Below, one piece after another: positions 7,273-11,497 of a stretch of DNA of 11,497 nucleotides (positions are counted from its first letter, which is position 1; each line of letters starts with the position of its first letter). Both the position numbers and the translations under genes were made by a program. This DNA is from a bacterium. GTDB lineage: Bacteria > Blakebacterota > Blakebacteria > Blakebacterales > Blakebacteraceae. The notes under the pieces were generated by a model. It saw only the letters and a program-made list of their open reading frames with translations, ran no database searches and was not told where the DNA came from. Location: NCBI GenBank assembly GCA_025774205.1, contig JALGWK010000025.1, positions 1 through 11,497 of the forward strand, read 5' to 3'.

Positions 7273-8415
7273 ATGAAGATAACCTCCGTAGGACCCGCCC
7301 CGCCGTGGCGGGGAGGGATCGCGCAGTATCACTTCGCCCTGGCGGAACGGCTGGCTGAGGAAGGTGCCGGGGTTTCGGTCCTCAATTTTTCCCGTCTCTA
7401 CCCCCGGCTCTTCTTTCCCGGTTCCACTCCGGTAGACACCTCCGAGAGCGCGCTGCCCGACCTGGGAGAAGCACTGCTCCGACCGCTCTGGCCGCCCAGC
7501 TGGCAGCTGGCCGCCCGCCGGATCATGGCCCACGATTCCGACGCGGTCCTTCTCCACTGGTGGCACCCCTTTTTTGCTCCCGCCTATCTCGGCCTGACGC
7601 GACGGATCCCGCGGAGGATCCCGGTCGGAATCATCTGTCACAACATCTTCTCCCACGAGCGAATGCCGGGGGGAAGGCATCTCACGGCGAAGATCATCCG
7701 TCGGGCTGACTTCCTCATTACCGGGGGGCGGGAGATGGCAGCCGGGATCAGGAAACTGAATCGTGACGCCGCCGTCGAGGTGGTGGCTCATCCCCGGTAC
7801 GATCTCCCCTTCACCGGCGAGCTGCCGACCAGGGAGAGCGCGCGCGAACAACTCGGTCTCGACCACGACGAGGCCGTGTTCCTCTTCTTCGGCCTGGTGC
7901 GGGATTACAAGGGGCTCGACGTGCTGCTGGAGGCACTGACGCGGATCGGGACCGATGCCCGCTGGACCTGCCTCGTGGCAGGTGAATTCTACGAAGCGCG
8001 GGAACCGTACGACCTTCACATCCGGGAGGCAGGTCTGGAGGACCGGGTCCGGATACTCGATCGCTACGTGCCCAACTCCGAGGTTCCGGGGATCTTCACG
8101 GCTGCCGATCTGACGGTTCTGCCCTACCGACACGCAACGCAGAGCGGGGTCGCGGCGCTCAGCATCGCCCTCCGCCGCCCCGTCCTCACTACCCGGGTGG
8201 GCGCTCTCCCCGAGACCATCGTGGAGGGGGAGAACGGCTGGCTGGTGCCGCCGAACGATCCGGCTGCCCTGGCCGCCGTCCTGGGTGAAATCGCCCGGGA
8301 TCGTCGGCTGACGCTGCTGCCGGTGACAGAGGGTGATTCCGGACTCCCCGACTGGGGGGATCTGGCCCGGGTGGTCATGCGACTGGCCGCCGAAGCGGGT
8401 GGAACGCGGCTGTGA
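7273..8415 (+). CDS. GT4-family glycosyltransferase (GT-B fold)
   Basis: 380 residues with the two Rossmann-like domains of GT-B retaining glycosyltransferases. The N-terminal acceptor domain opens VGPAPPWRGGIAQYHFALAE, with the typical PP-x-x-GG motif and following helix; GIICHNIFSHE is the family's HN segment. The C-terminal donor domain has FFGLVRDYKGLDVLLEAL (about 210-227), AADLTVLPYRHATQSGV, then TTRVGALPETI and NGWLVPPND. The first Glu of the classical EX7E motif is not present; this is normal in the sub-group with TQSGV before the loop, so it is not a sign of decay. It starts 10 bp after the acyltransferase stop with little Shine-Dalgarno and ends in a GTGA overlap with the next gene. 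It transfers a nucleotide-activated sugar to the growing lipid-linked glycan. Donor and linkage are unknown. Confidence 0.87.
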   Translation: MKITSVGPAPPWRGGIAQYHFALAERLAEEGAGVSVLNFSRLYPRLFFPGSTPVDTSESALPDLGEALLRPLWPPSWQLAARRIMAHDSDAVLLHWWHPFFAPAYLGLTRRIPRRIPVGIICHNIFSHERMPGGRHLTAKIIRRADFLITGGREMAAGIRKLNRDAAVEVVAHPRYDLPFTGELPTRESAREQLGLDHDEAVFLFFGLVRDYKGLDVLLEALTRIGTDARWTCLVAGEFYEAREPYDLHIREAGLEDRVRILDRYVPNSEVPGIFTAADLTVLPYRHATQSGVAALSIALRRPVLTTRVGALPETIVEGENGWLVPPNDPAALAAVLGEIARDRRLTLLPVTEGDSGLPDWGDLARVVMRLAAEAGGTRL

Positions 8416-9260
8416 CGGGACCGGGGATCACAGTCGGGATGATGGCACGCTCCGGAGAGGTTCCGCGGGAACTGGCCATCGCGGCCATACGCAATCAGCT
8501 CGGTCCCGGAGATGAACTCCTCACGGCGGTTGTCGGGGAGGGCGACTCACCGGCGGCGATCCGGAACGCGATCCTTGCGCAGGCCGGGGGTGAGGTGGTG
8601 GTCTTCACCGGGGTTGAAGCTGTTCCGGTCGAGGGCTGGCTCGAGGCGATCCGGCGCGCCTTCCTCGATTCCGGGACAGACGCGGTGGCCGGCTCGGTGG
8701 GTCCGCCGATTACCCGCCCGAACCGGAGCGCGCGACCGGGCGGGAGACTGCGCTGGACCGGTCATCTGGTCGCTGATTACGCGACCGATGAACCGGCGAC
8801 AACCTCGCTCGCACCGGGCCTGAACTGCGCTGTCAGACAACAGAGAGCGATCGAGCTGGGCGGTTTCGACGAGGCCTTCACCGGAGAATGGCCCCATGAG
8901 GAGGTGGAGTTTTTCACCAGGCTGGCGAAGACCGGAGGGAGGATGCGCTACATTCCGGAGGCCCGCGTCCTGCCAGGGGGGAGCCGCGCCCGGGAGGATG
9001 AGGATTTGACTCCGGAGGAAGCTCTCGACCGGGAAGTCGCCCACAGCCGGAGCATGGCGGCGGTGTTCGCCCGCCATGAAGCATGGGCGTTCCTGATCAT
9101 GGTGGCGAGCCACCTGCTGATCACCATCATTGAAGTTTTCAGTTCCCGCCTCCCCCGGTCGGCCCCGGCACGGATCGTCCGCGGGATTGTGGAAGGGGTC
9201 CGGGTCGGAGGGCGTCCGGTGACCTCCCCCTTCGGAAAGGATGATCCGGGAGAACGATGA
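8412..9260 (+). CDS. Divergent family 2 glycosyltransferase-like protein lacking the DXD motif
   Basis: 282 residues, started at GTG 8412, which overlaps the GT4 stop as GTGA. The order of elements is that of a GT-A family 2 enzyme: an N-terminal strand (ITVGMMARSG), a helix-turn ending LAIAAIRNQ, AIRNAILAQAGGEVVVF, then WLEAIRRAF, and later GLNCAVRQQRAIELGGFDEAF and PHEEVEFFTRLAKTGGRMRYIPEARV. The residues that normally bind the donor are missing: where relatives read LDDD before VP and WL, this protein reads FTGVEAVPVEGW (65-76), and the first nucleotide-binding Asp pair is replaced by AVVGEGDSP. The GGFDE and EE-x-E parts that contact the acceptor remain. A hydrophobic segment near 222-243 may anchor it to the membrane. 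It may be catalytically altered, or a partner of the adjacent intact GT2, with which it overlaps by 4 bp. Confidence 0.75.
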   Translation: MTGPGITVGMMARSGEVPRELAIAAIRNQLGPGDELLTAVVGEGDSPAAIRNAILAQAGGEVVVFTGVEAVPVEGWLEAIRRAFLDSGTDAVAGSVGPPITRPNRSARPGGRLRWTGHLVADYATDEPATTSLAPGLNCAVRQQRAIELGGFDEAFTGEWPHEEVEFFTRLAKTGGRMRYIPEARVLPGGSRAREDEDLTPEEALDREVAHSRSMAAVFARHEAWAFLIMVASHLLITIIEVFSSRLPRSAPARIVRGIVEGVRVGGRPVTSPFGKDDPGER

Positions 9261-10102
9261 ACGAGGCGTTGCCGATAGCGGTGCTCATTCCCACCTGGAA
9301 CAGCTGGGAGGATACCGGGCTCTGTCTGGAGAGCATCGGCCGTCTCGATCCGGCTCCGGCCAGGATCATGATCGTCGACAACGGCTCGACCGACGGCACG
9401 CCCGACCGGATCACCACCCACTGGCCGGGAGTGGAACTCCTGGCACTCGATTCGAACGAGGGATTCTCACGAGCCGTCAACCGGGGCCTCCGGGCACTCC
9501 TGGAAGAGGGGGAGGCGCCCGAAGCGGTCTTCCTCCTCAACAACGATGTCGTGCTCACTCCGGGGGTACTGGGACGGTTATGGACAACCCTCACCGCCGA
9601 CAGCGCGATCGCGGGAGTCTGTCCGCTGATCACGTATGTCGAACCCTCCAATCGGGTATGGTACGGCGGGGGAGCGGTCTCACTGTGGCGGGGCTATATC
9701 GGGCACCGGTATCTCCGCGTTCCGGTGGAGCGGGTGCCTGAGGGCATCGTCGAGACAGATTATGTGACAGGCGCGGCAGTTCTGCTCAGGAGTGAAGCCC
9801 TCCGCGCGGTGGGAGGGCTCGATGAGGTCTTCCTCTTCTACGCCGAGGACGCCGACTGGTCCCTGCGGGTACGACGGGAAGGGTGGCGACTCCTGTTCGA
9901 TCCGGGCGGGCGGGTGGCCCATCGGGTCTCGGCGAGCATGGGCGGGCAGTTCAGCCGCCGCAAAATCTTCATGAAAGTCAGGATGATGGCGCGGTTCTTC
10001 CGTCGCCACGCGCGGTTCAGGGACTGGCTGACGGTCATTCCCGGACTGATCTTCCTGACCCTGCCGCAGGTTGTGACCGGTCTGGTGCGATTCAGACGAT
10101 AA
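9257..10102 (+). CDS. Rhamnosyltransferase-like family 2 glycosyltransferase (WbbL type)
   Basis: 281 residues with a complete GT-A family 2 set: VLIPTWNSWED (9-19), IVDNGSTDGT (39-48), DSNEGFSRAVNRGL, the NND form of the metal site (N95-D97) in FLLNNDVVLTPG, VTGAAVLLRSEALRAVGGLDE, and the acidic catalytic segment YAEDADWSLRVRREGW (E197, D198). The NND signature and the GFSRAVN motif are typical of WbbL/RfbN-like rhamnosyltransferases, which agrees with rmlD and rmlC in the same window; the donor is still an inference. The last 20 residues are hydrophobic and may associate with the membrane. ATG 9257 overlaps the previous stop as ATGA and has GGGAG upstream. The 3' end overlaps the 3' end of rmlC on the opposite strand by 11 bp. 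Confidence 0.88.
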   Translation: MNEALPIAVLIPTWNSWEDTGLCLESIGRLDPAPARIMIVDNGSTDGTPDRITTHWPGVELLALDSNEGFSRAVNRGLRALLEEGEAPEAVFLLNNDVVLTPGVLGRLWTTLTADSAIAGVCPLITYVEPSNRVWYGGGAVSLWRGYIGHRYLRVPVERVPEGIVETDYVTGAAVLLRSEALRAVGGLDEVFLFYAEDADWSLRVRREGWRLLFDPGGRVAHRVSASMGGQFSRRKIFMKVRMMARFFRRHARFRDWLTVIPGLIFLTLPQVVTGLVRFRR

Positions 10103-10658
10103 AATGATCCGATTCAGGCCTCGCCAGCCATTCCATCAGAGTCTGCGCGTCCCGGTCCTTCCCCGAGAGGATAGGCTCGTCAACCGGCCACGCGATCCCG
10201 ATGGCCGGGTCGTTCCAGAGTATCCCCGACTCTCCTTCCGGATTGTAGATCGCGGTACACCGGTACTGGATTTCGGCCCATTCGGAGAGGACGCAGAATC
10301 CGCGGGCGAAACCGGCGGGAGCCCAGATCTGGTATCCGTCCCGGGCCGTGCACTCCATGCCGAACCACTCACCGCGCGTAGGTGAGTCCTTCCTGATGTC
10401 GACTGCCACCAGGAAAGCGGTGCCGGCGGTCACCCGCATCAGTTTGCTCAACGGACGGTCCCACTGGAAATGGAGGCCCCTGACCACCCCCCTGACCGAA
10501 CCGGAGTGGTTCTCCTGCAGGAACGGCTCGTAAATACCAAATTCGGAGAACTGATCGGCACGGTAGACCTCGGAGAAGAAACCCCGCTCATCTTCGAAAA
10601 CCTCCGAGCGAAAGACGATGATCGCTTCCAGATGTCTCTCTTCGATCGTGACCTGCAT
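10092..10658 (-). CDS. rmlC: dTDP-4-dehydrorhamnose 3,5-epimerase (RmlC)
   Basis: Cupin-fold epimerase of 188 residues, the normal RmlC length. It epimerises C3 and C5 of dTDP-4-dehydro-6-deoxy-D-glucose, the step before RmlD. Seen in sequence: DERGFFSE (23-30), RGVVRGLHFQ with R60 and the catalytic base H63, K72, LVAVDIRKDSPT, QIWAPAGFARGF, YRCTAIYNPEGE with the probable proton donor Y138, and ILWNDPAIGIAWP. The usual FAHGF histidine, a substrate contact in characterised enzymes, is Arg here (R119). The frame stays open for 47 codons upstream, but the ATG at 10658 fits the family start and has AGGAG five bases upstream. It is the only minus-strand gene in the window, convergent with the last GT2 and divergent from the YfhO-like gene. 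Confidence 0.92.
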   Translation of the reverse strand: MQVTIEERHLEAIIVFRSEVFEDERGFFSEVYRADQFSEFGIYEPFLQENHSGSVRGVVRGLHFQWDRPLSKLMRVTAGTAFLVAVDIRKDSPTRGEWFGMECTARDGYQIWAPAGFARGFCVLSEWAEIQYRCTAIYNPEGESGILWNDPAIGIAWPVDEPILSGKDRDAQTLMEWLARPESDHFIV

Positions 10659-10663
10659 GCTCT

Positions 10664-10668
10664 CTCCT
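10664..10668 (-). promoter_or_regulatory. Shine-Dalgarno of rmlC
   Basis: AGGAG on the minus strand, five bases before the ATG at 10656-10658. It fixes the rmlC start and excludes the longer open frame that reaches upstream to 10799. Confidence 0.7.
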
Positions 10669-10797
10669 TGAATGGATGGTCGGGCGCGGCCGATCCAATC
10701 GGGTAGTGGCTCTGTCAGGAGATATGATAGATTCAACTGAGTGACCGGCACCACCCCTAACCCCCGGGTCCGCCCTGAGACAGGGAGCGCGCGCGGC
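10669..10797. promoter_or_regulatory. Divergent intergenic region between rmlC and the YfhO-like gene
   Basis: About 130 bp between two diverging starts must hold both promoters. Its only AT-rich patch is around 10721-10736, including TATGAT (10723-10728), which on the other strand gives TATCAT; either could be a -10 element. I see no matching -35 hexamer at normal spacing on either strand, so the promoter itself is not established. An inverted TTGAAT / ATTCAA pair (10668-10673 and 10731-10736) flanks the region. Confidence 0.3.
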
Positions 10798-11497
10798 ATG
10801 CAGAGCCAACCGAATCAACTTGATCCTCTTGAGGTCCGGAACACTCCCACGTGGCTGAGGGATTTCGCGGCTCTCTTCCTGATCTATCTCCTGATCGTGC
10901 TCTTCTTCCGGGCCCTCGTCTTCGGCGGCGGAGTATTCATGAAATCACCCGACGGGATCGCCGCCGGTGTCTTCGGCCAGTGGGGCGAAGCGCTGCTGCG
11001 GGGCGGGACCTTCCCCCTCTGGAATCCCTACATCTTCTCCGGCATGCCCAGTTTCGGCAGTCTCCAGTTCAATCCCGACACCTATCCGATCGACTGGATC
11101 AGACCCGTCTTCACCTTCCTCTTCTTCGGCGGCAACACCCCGCGGATCCTCTTCCATCATCTCCTGGGTGGCATATTCACCTACCTGCTGCTGAGGGATC
11201 TGGATTCGTCCTCGGTCCGGTCTCGCACGGCGGCAAGCTCTTCGCCATCACCTGGCTGCCGCTGCTCCTCCTGCTCACGCGGAGGTTCCTCAACCGGCCG
11301 CAACTGCTGACGGCCGCGTTCCTGGCAGTGGTGATCGCCGTGCAGCTGCTCGCCCTCCACCTCCAGATAGCGTATTACGGCCTGATGATGATCGGCTTCT
11401 ATCTGATCGCCGATGCCGTTCAGCACCGGAAGGAGCGGGACCTGAATGCGCATCTGCTCCGGTTCGGTGGGCTCGTCGGGATCGGAGCGCTCGCGCT
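10798..11497 (+). pseudogene. YfhO-like polytopic membrane protein, 5' part, with internal frame disruption; runs off the window
   Basis: The N-terminal frame encodes a short polar leader, a strong helix (FAALFLIYLLIVLFFRALVF), GGTFPLWNPYIFSGMP, then FNPDTYPIDW and HHLLGGIFTYLLLRDL. This is the hallmark start of YfhO-type proteins, large membrane proteins linked to glycosylation of cell-surface polymers with polyprenyl-phosphate sugars. After about 11198 this frame turns into Ser/Arg-rich nonsense. Another frame then reads SGFVLGPVSHGGKLFAITW, LPLLLLLTRRFLNRP and LLALHLQIAYYGLMMIGF, again typical of the family, and remains open to the window edge. A helix of about 15-20 residues that relatives have between LLLRDL and SGF is absent. 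ATG 10798 (GGGAG ten bases upstream) is preferred; an in-frame GTG at 10741 is possible but its AGGAG is 19 bases away. Confidence 0.75.

Noticed and set aside
7234-8133. 299-codon minus-strand open frame opposite the GT4 gene
   Set aside because: The plus strand carries a complete GT4 glycosyltransferase with all motifs; the antisense frame has none.
8150-8230. Loss of the first Glu of the EX7E motif in the GT4 as a sign of inactivation
   Set aside because: Members of the GT4 subgroup with TQSGV before this loop normally lack it, and the rest of the donor site is intact.
10659-10799. 47-residue N-terminal extension of RmlC
   Set aside because: The ATG at 10658 matches family length and has AGGAG at ideal spacing; the extension has no similarity to RmlC N-termini.

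Overview
This is a GC-rich, densely packed stretch of bacterial surface-polysaccharide (O-antigen/EPS-type) biosynthesis genes. It holds no rRNA, tRNA, CRISPR array or phage genes that I can see. Gene content points to a Gram-negative-type, rhamnose-containing glycan made on a polyprenyl carrier. High GC, mixed GTG/TTG/ATG starts, 4-bp stop/start overlaps and the gene mix (AP-superfamily phosphodiesterase, YfhO-like membrane protein, UPF0104-type flippase-like protein) fit an uncultured FCB-like or deltaproteobacteria-like lineage, but I cannot name the taxon from sequence alone.

Layout. Bases 2-624 are the 3' part of a flippase-like integral membrane protein (LPG-synthase TM / UPF0104 family) broken by an internal frame change. 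Bases 635-1540 are a GtrB/DPM1-like family 2 glycosyltransferase with two C-terminal membrane helices but no N-terminal beta strand. A 162-bp inverted-repeat element (1539-1700) follows; its left end forms the transferase stop codon and its right end carries the ATG of the next gene. Bases 1693-6460 look like one translationally coupled unit: Wzx-type flippase, RmlD, soluble dolichyl-phosphate-mannose-synthase-like GT2, and a type I phosphodiesterase/AP-superfamily enzyme. It ends in a good intrinsic terminator (6459-6487). A short relative of the 162-bp element comes next (6488-6544). Bases 6603-10102 are a second unit: PglD/NeuD-type acyltransferase, GT4 glycosyltransferase, a degenerate GT2 and a rhamnosyltransferase-like GT2. 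RmlC lies on the minus strand (10092-10658), tail-to-tail with the last GT2. Divergent from rmlC is the 5' part of a YfhO-like multi-membrane protein (from 10798), which also changes frame internally before running off the window.

Working together: RmlC and RmlD would complete dTDP-L-rhamnose synthesis (rmlA and rmlB are not in the window). The GT2/GT4 enzymes would build a lipid-linked oligosaccharide, the acyltransferase would modify an amino sugar, Wzx would flip the product, and the YfhO-like and GtrB-like proteins suggest polyprenyl-phosphate-sugar-dependent decoration outside the membrane.

The most striking pattern is three separate lesions in about 11 kb. Two are internal losses in membrane-protein genes (both need 3n+1 missing bases to restore frame), and one removes the 5' end of a GT2. 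Each looks like a short deletion, not a point indel. They are either assembly collapses or real small deletions, and read mapping would decide.
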